Assembly: GCA_030704615.1 (NCBI GenBank)
Contig: CM060732.1
Span: forward strand, 10,664,001 to 10,728,000
Direction: 5' to 3'
Length of the DNA: 64,000 nucleotides
Source: Takakia lepidozioides
Taxonomy: Eukaryota > Streptophyta > Takakiopsida > Takakiales > Takakiaceae
Shown here in pieces: positions 37,236 to 49,900 of this stretch (position 1 is the first letter of the stretch; each line of letters starts with the position of its first letter). The notes below the pieces were generated by a model. The model was not told where the DNA came from. It ran no database searches and saw only the letters and a list, made by a program, of their open reading frames with translations. A program made the translations under genes and the position numbers.

Positions 37236-39294
37236 TTAATCCGGAAAAAAAAAGTTGCAACTGACTAAATGCCTGAAAGTCTGCGGAGGACTAAATTCCT
37301 TCCAAGCCAAATCCAACACAATGGGAATTTGGTTGAAGGGCATAATCATAGCCCGACTGTACTCTCGTGCAGCAGGAGTTTTCGGTGGGTTAAAGGCAGC
37401 ATCCCCCCATACCTCAGGCTGTGGCAGCTGTGGTGTGGCTGTAGTAACAACAGGGTCAGCTACTGGCACAGTCACTTGTTGTGGTATTGGTAGCACTGGC
37501 TCTTGTACCACTGGCATCTCCTGCACCCCCTGCGAAGAAGACTGAAAAGCTAAAGTTCTGGCTTGTAAATAAAAAGTCATCAGCTGCTCCTCAGGTACAA
37601 AGACTCTCTTGTCAATATTCGATGTCAGGTTCTCCACCTGAGTCTACAGGCCGTCTACATCCTCCTGTAACAATGTTCTGCACCTGCAGTCTGAGTTCAT
37701 TCATCTCACCTTAGGTGAGCTTCCGTGGTGCTTTGCCTTCCACCGGCCCTTGTGCTAACCAGACTTGCATAAGGTGGTTATCCACCAAGTTGCGTGTGGC
37801 ACCCCTGAGAGGCTGCTCCTCTGTGAGCCTGTACACATCTATATGCTGCTGTAAAGCCTCCATGCGCTTCGCATGAGGTTCAACCAAACTCGCATAGGCA
37901 GCAGCCAGATTATTGGCTTCCTTCCAAGCCTTGTTAGCCACAGAGAGTTCATTTCTCTTTACCATGACCGTTTGTTGCAATTCCAGGATGTACCTCTCTT
38001 GGTCAGCTTCAACCTGTCTGTATTGCTTGAAAGTATTCTCATTGCGACAGATTGTATTCTTCATATCGACAATGAGTTTCGTCTGCTCGACATTCTCTGC
38101 CTCTGCCTTCGTACATCTTTCCGCTTGACTGTTAACTTCTATTATAGCTTGCTCAAGCGTAGTTGTGAGTGTAGCACATTGTATGGCCATCCTCTCATGT
38201 ACTGTCTGCAACTCCGTATGTAGTGCATTCACTTCTTGCAACTTGCTCTCATGTTTCACCTGCATTTGGTATAGCTGTTGCTTATGTGCTTCGTGCAACT
38301 GGTCCTACGCTTCAATCAAATGTTCCTTGGCCAACTGCAAAGCAGCTGTTGTATCCTCTAACTCTTGCTATAACTTGAGAGTGACCTCCTCATCGATCTT
38401 GTTTGCACACTCAGTGGCAAGTCGAGCCTCAAACTCCTTCCTGAGTTCCTCCCTCAAAGCTGCCAATTGGGTAGATGGAACATGGGATTTCACATAAGTG
38501 CCCAACAAATTAAGTGTCCTGCTTATGGAACTCATAAGCATGGCCTGCTGAGGGTCATCATGGTGAGTTTGCTGCTGTTCTCCCTGATCCTCAACAGTGT
38601 GATGCCTCACGAACCATTCAGGCCATTGCCCCACCAGATTTTCTTCCTGAACCACCTCATCCACCACAGGTGCTGCAGTCTCTTGATATTCTCCCCCTGG
38701 TACCTCCGTCACAGTTGTGGTTATTACATGCACAGCAGGGTTTCCCCTAGACAATCACTGCACCTCTGGAATCATTGTTTCCCTTATTAAGCCAGAATTT
38801 TCATAGAGAATGTCACTCTTCTCAATTTCGGCCACGACCTGCTCTATAGTGGGAATGTCCAATCTTTCTCCTTCCTGAGCAACTGGGGATGATACCACAG
38901 CATATACTAACTGTGGAACCTCTAAAACAATAGAGTCAATTGGTTGTGGTGGCTGTGACATCGAAGTGACTTCATTTTCCCTCTCTGAAGGCCCTGCTTC
39001 CAATAATAGCAGCTCTCTGTGCTGTTGTGCCCCATCCTGCACAAGAGCTTGGGAAACATTATCGTGTGGTTTCCGTGAAGCTAGTGGATCCGCCATTACG
39101 ATCTTACCCCGCCTCTGTCTCTTAGACTGGTGTTGTGCTTCCAGTCTACCCTCACTGTGTGAAGAGCCTTGCTCTTCAATTGCAGTGGTTTCTGTTTCAA
39201 ACACTCCCATCTCATTTCTTTCCCGAGTATCAAGTATGCAAGAATCAAGAATTATTTGAGCAATGATTGGACCAGACACAATGATCGGAGACAA
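37236..39294 (-). pseudogene. coiled-coil ORF of a retroelement, interrupted
   Basis: Three long pieces (38755-39294, 38368-38754, 37711-38298) lie in one minus-strand frame separated by stops. A fourth (37236-37637) is in another frame. The middle is a strong coiled coil (EARLATECANKIDEEV; LHTELQTVHERMAIQC). The N-terminal part is Gln/Glu-rich with a basic patch (SKRQRRGK). The last piece is Pro/Gln/Val-rich. It follows a gypsy pol fragment on the same strand, so it may be that element's accessory or 3' ORF. Function unknown. Confidence 0.4.
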
Positions 39295-39551
39295 ATCCCT
39301 CCAATTTCTTGATTTCGCTTCTTGGAAAATACCTTCTGCAGGTATTTCTGGCTCATGATTGGCTGTTGGCTGTGTGATTTGTTTTGTGATTTAATTTCCT
39401 TCCATGGATTTTCCCCCCTGGACTGTCCACTATGATAGCACATGTGACCTGGATTTTGCTTTTCGGTACTTGTAAAGGGTTCTGTTACCCGTTCCCTGTA
39501 TGCATTAATGGCCCCATAATAAGTTAATATGTCGGGTAGGTACTTTGACGG

Positions 39552-41722
39552 CTAATTTTGTCTTCTTTCTTGATGACACTCGCTTTTGCAATCCATGTCC
39601 GGCTGTGTGTCTCGCTCTGGCGTCCACGTGTCCATTTCTAAACGTGCCTCCGTCCACTTTTCCGCCGGCCACTCTCCGGATGTTAACCCACGTCCACCTA
39701 TCATTGATCCTATGGATTGTGTAACCCCAGTAGGTTGTGTTGAGCTGTGACAAGCTGTGTCATACTGTGGTACGCTGTGATAGGCTGTGTGGCACTGTGG
39801 TAAGCTGTGATAGGCTGTGACACGCTGTGGTAGGTTGTGATATGTTGTGTCGCGCCGTGATGGGCTGTGATAGGTTGTGTCGCGCCGTGATGGGCTGTGA
39901 TACGCTGTGTCGCGCCGTGATGGGTTGTGATAGGCTGTGTCGCGCCGTGATGGGCTGTGATAGGCTGTGTCGCGCCGTGATGGGTTGTGATAGGCTGTGT
40001 CGCGCTTGTACTGCCCGTCCTGGTCATATACGCTCGGCCTAGCGACAAGTGTTCTATACCCCGTTGGTATCACTGGCGCAGCCCGTGATTGCTTCTGCGT
40101 TTCAACATGCAAATCGTGCTGCAATGGTTTGTCATGGATACCACTGTACCCCTTCAACTTATTGGCATTGACTCTTCCCAGCATCTCTTTGTTAATGGTT
40201 TGCAACATGGCGGTGTTATTATCATACATCTTTTGTATGACATAAGGTCCTTTCCATGGTGATTTAAGCTTAGAAACTTTAATCTTACCTTTCTTCTACA
40301 ACCAGAGAACCAAATCTCCCGTCTTAAAAGTCTTTAACTTGCCTTCATCAAACTGTTCCTTCCTCTTCATCTGAATTCTGGTCATGTTATCTGCTGCATT
40401 AGCACGTACTTCTTCCACATGGTATAATTCATGTTTCCTGACCTTAATTGAATCTTCCAATTCCATTCTCTTTCCCCATTCCATTCTCATGGTAGGTAAC
40501 AAGAATTCCACTGGAAGTAAAGCTTCCATACCATACACTAATTGGAATGGTGTATACTTAGTGATGACTTTATATGAAGTCCTGTATGACCACAAAGCTG
40601 TCAGCAGCTTTGTATCCCAATCTGTTCTGTTTGCATTGACTATCTTAGCCAAGATAGTACATAGTATTTTGTTGGTAGCCTCTGCCTGCCCATTACCCTG
40701 TGGGTAATACGTTGTACTCTTCCTATGCACAATCATGAACTCTTTAGTCAATAGATCAATGGTCTCATTAATGAAGTGACTTCCCTGATCACTGATAAAT
40801 TCCAAGGGACAGCCAAATCGTGTAAGTATGTTCTCATATAGGAACCTTGCTGTGGACTTAGCTGTGTTGTCCCTCAAAGCTTTAGCTTCCACCCACTTCG
40901 TAGTATAATCAGTGGCTGTAATTATGTACTTGTTCTGTGTATTCTTGGCCGGTGGGTTAATTGGTCCAACAAAGTCTAGTCCCCATTTCTGAAATGGTTT
41001 AGTAGGCATCATAGGATGCAAAGCCATCTTCCCATATCTCTGCAAAGGTCCTAGCCTCTGACATTCATCACAACTCTGACAATACTTGTGTACATCTTTG
41101 AACAAAGTAGGCCACTAGTAACCTGCAAGTAGTATCTTCTTACTGGTAGTCTCTTCTCCAAAATGTCCTCCAGCCACTCCTTTATGAACTTCCTCCAAAA
41201 CTTTATTTACTTCATGGTGGTACAAGCATCGTTTGAGTACTCCATCAGGTCCTAGCTTATACATTCTGCCTCCTACCATAGTATAAGGTAAAGCCTTGAT
41301 AGCGATTCTCTTCCTCTGCTCCTTACCATAACTAGATGGGCACTGACCATGAGTAAGGTAGTATCTGATTGGCCACTGCCAATCTAACCATTCATTTGCA
41401 CTTCCTTGCACCTCCATTACAAATAAACTCGCATCAGGTAATTGATCGTCTACTCCTGTGGCGGCCTCTCCTGTTGTTAGTCGTGACAAGTGATCTGCCA
41501 CAAGATGCAAACGGCCAGGCTTGTAAACAACTTCGAACTCAAACTCGTGCAAGATTATTAACCACCTTGCTATCCTTCCACTTATCAAAGGTTTGTTCAC
41601 CAGATATATTAGAGCCTGGTGATCCACATAAAACAAAAACTTTCTTCCCAATAGGTAATGCCTGAATTTCTTGACTGCATAAATCATTGCCAGTGCTTCT
41701 CTTTCAGTTGTGCTATAGTTCC
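39552..41722 (-). pseudogene. Ty3/gypsy pol fragment: RNase H, integrase, repeat tail
   Basis: Begins inside RNase H (STTEREALAMIYAVKKFRHY, FYVDHQAL). The integrase zinc finger follows (HHEVNKVLEEVH; CDECQRLG), then the DDE core (WGLDFVGPI, SDQGSHFIN, GNGQAEATN). A stop at 41115 separates RNase H from the integrase core and another at 40296 separates the core from the tail. The tail carries an in-frame 10-residue repeat. No chromodomain is seen, so this is a different lineage from the 12-17 kb element. RT is missing. Confidence 0.85.
39720..40012. repeat. ~30-bp tandem repeat, in frame with the gypsy tail
   Basis: About six regular units (CGCGCCGTGATGGGCTGTGA plus about 10 bp) and several decayed ones. 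On - they encode RRDTAYHNPS / RRDTAYHSPS. The 30-bp period keeps the frame open. Confidence 0.85.
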
Positions 41723-41885
41723 TGTACTTAGCCTTGTTGGAGTTATCAACCCATATTGCAGATCCGTACTCCAAGGCAGGTCTAATAACGCGACAAAGCA
41801 TGGTTTTCTTAACCTCAGAGTTGACCCCTCTGCAGTGGAAAAATTTAGTGAGCCCCAGAGCTTTGCCCTTGCCAGTTTGAACAAC
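41723..41885 (-). mobile_element. LINE fragment joined directly to gypsy RNase H
   Basis: Almost identical to 30048-30205 on +, including RPALEYGSAIWVDNSN. It changes to gypsy RNase H after ...AKY with no spacer, making one continuous open frame of 228 codons (41115-41801). Confidence 0.85.
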
Positions 41886-42419
41886 TTTCCAGATATGTTG
41901 TGCCCTTCATTGATCATTAAGATACAGCGGCGCATCTTAAGACCTCAGGGAAGTGAATGAACCTGATGCTTGGGCAATCCACTCTTTTTGTGTTTTGTTG
42001 TTTGTTGGTCTTGGGAGCCATTTTGCAGGCTCCTCTTCCGCAAACCATCAAGGTGATGGCTTGTTTATGCTCTGATTTCTTTCTACTCCTGCTTTGGAAT
42101 GCATGTTGTACAGCGATAACAAGCGTGAGACCTGTGATTCACCTGGGGTTCCACAATCCTTACTAACCTGTCGGTTTTTGTGGGGGCTTGTGATGGGACC
42201 AGGTGAGGGTCCTCACTTAATATGATTATTTGAGCTTGAAGTTGAATGAAATCGAGCTACTGATGCGACGCCGCAACTTCTGTATCTTTGGGGGAGAAGA
42301 CCTCTTTCTGCCTCTTTGCATTGATCTTTCTGGCCTTTGTTCTTAACCTTCTATGGTGGACAACGATTCATTAGGATATTTCTCTCTTGTTCCCTGTGGC
42401 CTTCTGTTGTGACACCGGA

Positions 42420-43290
42420 GCAATTATATGACGAGCTGGCTGTTTTAAGATATCTAGTACCAAGCAGCAAAGTGGGGAAGCTCTGTTTTTTGACCAAACA
42501 GTGTCCTTTATTGTAAACCTTGGAAAGCCTGGATTCTGTTACGAGCAGGCTGTTTTAGGACATTTGGTGCCATGCAAAATTGTAGGGTGGCTCTTCTTCG
42601 ACCAGATAATGTCTTTGGTTACAAGCCCCTGGATGCTTGGTTTTTTTAATGGACAATGTCCATGGTGGTAAGCACTTGCTGGCTGTTAAGAAGTTGATTC
42701 AGGCCCTGTGTTCATGTTGCCTTAGGATAAATATGCCGTGGCAGCTTACTAGCCTGTTGGAATGAACAATTCAGACCCTGTGATACTACTCTATGATGGT
42801 AAACTGATTAGAAAAATATCTGCAATTTTAATATGGTGTTTGTGTTACCAAAACAGACTGGAATTCGTTTTCCAGCGTGCAATGTAGACATTGGTGGTAA
42901 TTGTAGCAATCTGAATACTTGCTTGCTATTCAACACCTTGTTAACGCATTTATACACTAGCCCCAGACCTAAACTAGGTCGTGGGACAAAAAACAAGGTA
43001 TCTGGTTATACCCTAGTGTGTAATTTGCTTAGAAAATGTCTGCAGCTCTCATATGGTGAAGGTGTTAAACAAAACAAAGCTGGAACTTCTTTTCCAGGCT
43101 TTCAATGTAATCGAGGGTGGCAATTTTGGCAAGCTGAACACTTATTCTTGCTATGCACAGTTGTAAATATTCCATATGAAACATACCCAAACATGTAATA
43201 CTTGTTTGGGTCCCCGTTTTGCTGAATATAAAGCTGATTTATATAGGGGGGGTTCTTTATGTAATCCAACACCCCCCCCCCCCCCCCACC
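42420..43290. repeat. decayed tandem duplications and a poly-C run
   Basis: Two similar blocks occur at about 42430-42530 and 42540-42640 (GAGCTGGCTGTTTTA / GAGCAGGCTGTTTTA). Another pair lies at about 42805-42935 and 43022-43155 (CTGGAATTCGTTTTCCAG / CTGGAACTTCTTTTCCAG). A run of about 17 C follows at 43271. No gene supported in 41.96-43.5 kb. Confidence 0.55.
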
Positions 43291-43544
43291 CATTCATTTC
43301 ATTTACTTTGAAATCAGATGTATGCCTTTTTAAGACTGGTTTTTGAATGAAGGATGATTGATAATGCCTTGTTATGAGGCTGATTTGTCATTAATTTGAC
43401 AAAGACCTTGTTTGGTCTTGTCGTGTTAGAGGGCTGTTTGGGACTTAGACACTTTTACAGGTCCTGTGGGGTACCCTTAATTTTTATACAGACTGAGACG
43501 AATAGGAGCCTTAGGGGTGACAGCAGCAGGCTTTAGGGACGAGG

Positions 43545-43765
43545 GTTACACAGCCAACACAGCCCGTCACAACCAGTCACAGCCAGCACAGCCCGTCACA
43601 GCCCGTCACAGCCGCCACAGCTTCGCACAGCCGTCACAGCCAACACAGCCGCCACAGCTTCGCACAGCCGACACAGCCGTCACAGCCAGTCACAGCCCGA
43701 CACAGCTGACACAGCCAGTCACAGCCGACACAGCCTTACACAACTCGGCATAGTTTGACACAGCT
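43545..43765. repeat. CACAGCC minisatellite
   Basis: Some 20 copies of CACAGCC with 2-8 bp spacers (GACACAGCC, GTCACAGCC). It is the complementary orientation of the GGCTGTG words in the 39.7-40.0 kb array, which suggests a shared origin. Confidence 0.8.
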
Positions 43766-44488
43766 TGTCACAGTACATAGGGAATAGTTATCATGGGATT
43801 GTGAAGGAACGACATCTGCAGAAAGAACGTGTTACATTAGGGATGACGGTAAATTGTTAGCAAGGCGGTTAGAACAGGTTGTAGGTAGATAAAGCGGAGA
43901 ACGGAGACTTCTGGGGGGGACAGAATTCTGGGAGCACTTCTTGGTCATGGAGGAGAGGAGATCGGGCGGAGAGCAAGAACGAAAGCACGGAGAAAGATGA
44001 GAGTTGGACAATAGATGTTTGTTTCATGCAGAACTGTAGTGATACTGTAGGGCGGATTAGAGTCACTTGACATTGGCCTAGTACCTGATAAATCATAATC
44101 TGATACTTATTTGATACAAGCACACTATGTAGAGAGACATGAGTGAAGTTGTGAAATGAATGCATGATTAACTGGGACTAAGAAGATACTGAAGCAAATT
44201 GATGCTACAGTATCAGATAAGGTAAATTGATAACATGAAGGCAAGAAGGAATACAAAGGGGAAGCACAACCATGATTCACTAGCTGCAGGTCATGACTGA
44301 TTGTACTGGCTGAGTGCTTAGAGATATCCAACTCTTCTATCTTGGAGTTTCCACCTCGGATAGCGAAGGGATGGGTGAGTAAAAGCCATTCGACATTTGG
44401 CGACCATACTGGGGAACTGGGTCATGAACAACCAGATGTGACAGGTATCTAGTGGGATCATGGTGGTTGGAGAATTAAAGAATTTGAT

Positions 44489-44983
44489 GTGAATCAAATT
44501 CCCTGTGAAACTAAGAAGGAAATATTGTCCAAACGATTCTTTCAAAGGTTCTTGGAATTGCCAGACGGTTGTAAAGAAAACATTCCTAAAAGAGTGCATG
44601 ATGCTGACCTTGAGTGGGGTCTGGAGAAAGGAGTGATAAAGATTTATCAGGTGGCCTGTAGAGGAAGAGCACGTTGGTTACCAACACTGGTTTATGTTAT
44701 AGCATTGCTATCCATTAAGCGAGTAGAGTTTGAAGGCTGGGAGGAAAGGAATGTGAATGTTTATACTCATATGCATGAAAAGCTTGTACTGGTAAAGAAT
44801 TGGATTTCAAAGGATATTTTGTGGATCAAACTCACACCAAGAACAACTTTCCAGACTTGTTTGCCATATGGTTATATGATAATGGAGACTTCTAATATAG
44901 CCAAGGGTGCATTGAAGCTTGAAAGAAACCCAGGCATATACGAGAGATACTACATAAGAGAGTTTTGGTTACTACCACATTAA
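44489..44983 (+). CDS. hypothetical ORF, 164 aa, upstream of a gypsy gag
   Basis: Starts MNQIPCETKKEILSKRFF and ends REFWLLPH. The protein is basic and rich in Trp and Tyr (GRARWLPTLVYVIALLSI could be membrane-associated). No known domain. It lies about 190 bp before the gag-like ORF on the same strand and may be an extra ORF of that element or host sequence. Evidence is frame length and context only. Confidence 0.35.
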   Translation: MNQIPCETKKEILSKRFFQRFLELPDGCKENIPKRVHDADLEWGLEKGVIKIYQVACRGRARWLPTLVYVIALLSIKRVEFEGWEERNVNVYTHMHEKLVLVKNWISKDILWIKLTPRTTFQTCLPYGYMIMETSNIAKGALKLERNPGIYERYYIREFWLLPH

Positions 44984-45174
44984 AGAAATGAAAGACATAG
45001 GACATGAGTGATGAAAGAGAAGCTAGACTCCAGAGATATTCAGCAAAAAGATAAAGGTATCTGAAAGCTAATTATCCATATCTTTGGGAGAGAGGAATAG
45101 ACATAGGGGAATCATCTGGACCTCTCACACCATTAAGATCATAGAGTACATCACCCATACCGGAAGAACTAGAG

Positions 45175-46978
45175 TTGGATGCCACTCCTTCTTTTTCTCT
45201 GCAAAATAGATTAAGGGAATTGGTACGGGAAGAAGATCAACCACGAGGTGAAAGATCTGAGGTACATCCCTGGATAAAAGATTTGACAGAAATCTTTGAT
45301 AAGAGTTGGCATGGAACACCAAAAGCAGGAACTCCAGTTTCTGAAATGGAAGGTGAAGAAGGAGGAGATGATGGGCAGAGCCAACGGAGAGTTCAGACTC
45401 TCCAACACCATTGCAGTTACATGAGTGAAGAAGAAACCCAAGGGCAGAACTTGGAGGATGAAAATAGAGAGAAGAAATTGGAAGAGGAAGAGTATGAAGA
45501 AGTAGACCCAACAGCTGAGGTTGAGACTACAACCAGGACATCCCAACCCGTTGGACCTGGATCAAGTGGAGCACTTGGATCACAGGGCAACGAAGATGTC
45601 GGCTCAGGGGGATCAGGCGGGCAGCCTGGACCTGGCTCTGGGGGGACAGGGAGTGTGGGAAGTAGTGCAACTGGAGCTGGGAATACTGTGAATATAGTGG
45701 GGCCAGTAGCAGAGAGTGCTCAGGGGCCACCACACTTGGTGGGAGATCCACCACAATTACAACAGGTCCTCAAGGACCAGCACCAGCAAGGGTGCCAACA
45801 CCTGTCAGTGGGCAGAAGGTAGGGCCACAGATGGCGTTACAACCAACACGGGCAAAACCACATTTTCCAATATATTCAGGAAAAGGGGACCCCAATGTAC
45901 ACATTAGCCAATTTGAGCACATGTGTATAGTGAACAATGAGAATGGCGATGATACCAAGATGAGACTGTTTCCTTGTTCCCTTATCAAGAAAGCAAGTGA
46001 ATGGTATGCAAGATTCCCTGATAATCATTTCATAACCTGAAATGGCTTGAATACAGCATTCCGAAATAGGTTCATGACAAGTAAAACTGAGGATGAAGTG
46101 TATGGAAGTTTACAACAGTTAAAGCAAAAGAAGCATGAAACTGTTGAGGAGTATATGGAAAAAATGGAATTGATAATGAAAAAGCTGGCTGCTGTACCAG
46201 CACCAGGTTTACAGAAGATGTGGTTTGTGAATGGACTAAGACCAGAGTTGCAAAAGAAAGTGGATATGTTACCCCATAATACAGTGGAGGAGGCATTTGA
46301 AACAGCAAACAGAATTGAGCAATTGGGAATGCTCAGAAGAGAGAAAAAGGATGATGAGGACTCTGAGGATAAGTCAGATGAAGAAGAAGAGCAAGAACTG
46401 AAAAGGAAGAGTAAGAGAAAGGAGAAGTTGAAGAGGGATAACTATGAGAAAAGATTAGAAGAAATCTTGAAGAAGTATGCCACAGAGGCTGCAACACATT
46501 GGAGGAAGGGTGTTTGGTGTGCAAAGTGCCAGAATGAAGGCCATACCACCACTAAATGCCACATGAAGGAGAAACATTGTACAGATGGATAATCATTCTA
46601 CTGAGAATTGTTACTACAACAGAAGGACAGCTGCAAGAGAACCTAGGCAAGTAAGGGTGCATTAAGTGCAGCCCCAGCCAAGAAGAAACAGTGATCATGA
46701 CCATTATGGTAGGCCTGGTGGTTATAACAATGGCATGGAAGGGAGAGGTAATTCAAGAGGGAATTACCAAGGAAATTCCAGAGGCAACTATCAGGGTAAT
46801 CCAAGGGGGAATTACCAGCCAGGGTTACAGAAATAATCCTAGAGTAGACCAAGAGCGAGGACCCAATGGTGAAGAACTGTGTTACTATTGTAATCAGCCA
46901 GGACATCGCAAGGCAGCCTGTTCATTCTGGATTAGACACCAGAATGAGATGAGAGCTCTATTGCAGAACTCAGTATGA
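45175..46978 (+). pseudogene. Ty3/gypsy gag with two zinc knuckles
   Basis: An acidic, Gly/Ser-rich N-terminus is followed after a frame change (about 45800) by the gag domain (FPIYSGKGDPNVHISQFE, ASEWYARFPDNHF). An in-frame stop at 46038 precedes FRNRFMTSKTEDEVY, then a Lys/Glu-rich segment. A first knuckle (CAKCQNEGHTTTKC) ends at a stop. A second (CYYCNQPGHRKAAC, about 46886) lies in another frame after an Arg/Gly/Asn-rich stretch. No pol follows: the sequence runs straight into a tandem array. Confidence 0.8.
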
Positions 46979-49900
46979 AGAGTGCATGAAGTTGAACACA
47001 AATCAAGTTTGGAGTGCAAAATGGGGAAGAAACTGTGGTTTTGGGTCCAAATGAATTGTGTTCGCTCCCAAATTTTGCACGCACGTTGAATATGGCTACA
47101 TTACACGCCCCATCAAAAAACGGAATGAAAAACAAATCGTGAACACGCGAAACACAATCCAACAGGTCCCAAAGTATTAGTAGATCCAACGGAATACATT
47201 CAATGGGTGAACGGATGGTTACCCATCCAAATCATTTTTGTTTGCTTCCAAACTTTGCCAGTACATTCAAGACACCCTCTCACAAGTCGCGGACTAATAT
47301 GAGATCAATCGAAATTCATTCGATGGCTCAACGGATGGTTGGCCATCGAAATGATTTTGGTTTGCTTTGAGACTTGGCCACTATGTTCAATGTGCCATGT
47401 AAGAGGCCCCATAGTAATATGAGATCAATCGAAATTCGTTCAATGGGCCAAAGGATGGTTGCCCATCCAAATTATTTTCGTTCGCTTTGAAACTTGGGCA
47501 GTGTGTTCAATGTACCTTCTGATATGTCCCAGTGTAGTACGAGATCAATCCAAAACTCATTCGATTGTCCAATGAGGCATTCACTTGTCATCTGGTTTTT
47601 GTTCAATGCGAAAAAAAAATCCTGCAATGCGTGCACGGCTATTGCACCCATTGAACGGATGTGGTTGAAGCCCCTCTTTTGCCCCCATGTGCTGGAGCAT
47701 GTGTGGAGACACATTAGACGAATAAATCATTTGCCTCTCCATCGACACGTTCACCCCTCAAGCCATTCCACAATTGAATTGAATTTAAATTCATTTTAAG
47801 CCAATGAATAGGTTTGCACTGTCTTTCATTGGGGGTTTTTGGCACGTATCGATTTTTTTTTTGGCTCAATTTTGTTCTGCGGCTTCAAGCATCCCACCGC
47901 TACTCCCTCGCCAAAATTTGGACCAATCAAAAATGCCTAAAAAAAAAAGTGTTCTCTTCGCTCATTATTGCAGAACTCTTTATAAAGAGTGCATGAAGTT
48001 GAACACAAATCAAGTTTGGAGTGCAAAACAGGAAAGAAACTGTGGTTTTGGGTCCAAACGAATTATGTTCGCTCCCAAATTTTGCACGCTCATTGCATAT
48101 GGCTACATTATACGCCCCATTAAAAATCGGAATGAAAAACGAATCGTGAACACGCGAAACACAGTCCAACAGGTCCCAAAGCAATAGCAGATCCAACGGA
48201 GTAAAGGGGATTTTAGAGAAATACCAGGATGTGATGCCGGAGGATCTACCAAGCGGCTTGCCACCGCGAATAGGAGTTGACCACAAGATTGAGGTGATAC
48301 CGGGATCGGAACCGCCTGCCAAGGCGCCCTACCGGTTGAGCCATAGAGAGTTGGTCGAGTTGAAGGCTCAGCTCAAGGATCTAATGTAAAAAGGGTACAT
48401 CCAGTCGAGTAAGTCACCTTACGGAGCCCCGGTGCTATTTGAAGATAAGAAGGATGGGACGTTGCGGATGTCTGTCGATTACAGGGCCCTGAATAAGGTA
48501 ACTATCAAGAACCGGTATCCTTTGCCAAGGATCGACGACCTCTTCGATCGGTTGGCAGGAGTGAAGTATTTCAGCCGGATCGATTTGCGCTCCGGGTATC
48601 ATCAGATCCGAGTGGCGGAAGGAGATAAGGAGAAGACCGCGTGCAGGACAAGGTATGGTTCATATGAGTTCGTGGTGATGCCTTTTTGTCTCACCAACGC
48701 ACCCGCAACCTTTAGCACGTTGATGAACAGCCTTTTCCAGGAGTGGCTGGATGACTTTGTGATCGTGTACATCGACGACATCTTGGTGTACTTGAAAACA
48801 AAGGAGGAGCACCTAGAGCACCTCAAAAGGGTGTTCCAGAAATTGCGGGAAGGGAAGCTGTATGCCAAAGCTTCAAAGTGCAAATTCGGGGTCACAAAAA
48901 TGAAGTTCCCGGGGCATGTGATTACACAGGATTGGATCAAAATGGATAATAGAAAGGTGAGGGCGATCTTGGACTGGGAGCCTCCGACTTCGGTCTCGGG
49001 AATGCAATCCTTCCTAGGACTCACCTCCTATTATCGAAAGTATGTGAGAAATTTTGCCAAGATCGCGGGGCAGTTGTCAGACCTTCTGTGTAAATCCAAG
49101 GTACGGGTATGGAACACCTTTTGTGGCCAAGCTTTTGCCGAGTTGAAACAGCGGATGGCGGAAGCTCTAGTCTTGAAAATCCCGGAGTTCGATTGTCCAT
49201 TTGAGATTCATACAGATGCGTCGGACTTCACGATTGGGTGTATATTTATGCAAGATGGACGTCCACTGGCTTACGAAAGTAAGAAACTGAATGAAGTGGA
49301 GCGACGGTGGCCTACACATGAGAAGGAAATGAAGGCGGTGGTGCATTGCCTTGAGCTTTGACGCCACTATGTTGGTTCCAACCCAATGAAGGTGTTCACG
49401 GACAATGGGTGAACGGATGGTTACCCATCCAAATCATTTTTGTTTGCTTCCAAACTTTGCCAGTACGTTGGAGACACCCTCTCACAGGTCGCGGACTAAT
49501 ATGAGATCAATCGATATTCATTCGATGGCTCAACGGATGGTTGGCCATCGAAATGATTTTGGTTCGCTTTGAGACTTGGCCACTATGTTCAATGTGCCAT
49601 GTAAGAGGCCCCAAAGTAATATGAGATCAATCGAAATTCGTTCAATGGGCCAACGGATGGTTGCCCATCCAAATGATTTTCGTTCGCTTTGAAACTTGGG
49701 CAGGTGTTCAATGTACCCTCTGATACATCCTAGTGTAATACGAGATCAATCAAAATTTGTTCAATTGTCCAATGAGGCGTTCACTTGTCATCTGGTTTTT
49801 GTTCAATGCGAAAAAAAAATCCTGCAATTGCACCCATTGAACGGATGTGGTTGAAGCCCTTCTTTTGCCCCCATGTGCTGGAACATGTGTGGAGACACAT

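Noticed and set aside
39720-40012. Regular repeats considered as a CRISPR array
   Set aside because: Units are contiguous 30-bp tandem copies without unique spacers, in eukaryotic transposon DNA.
39827-40042. Plus-strand repeat ORF of MGCDRLCRAV type
   Set aside because: Shadow of the 30-bp repeat; the minus strand continues a real gypsy pol frame.
47494-48322. Overlapping frames of 80-130 codons within the 1-kb tandem repeat
   Set aside because: Frames and stops differ between units, so there is no sign of coding constraint.
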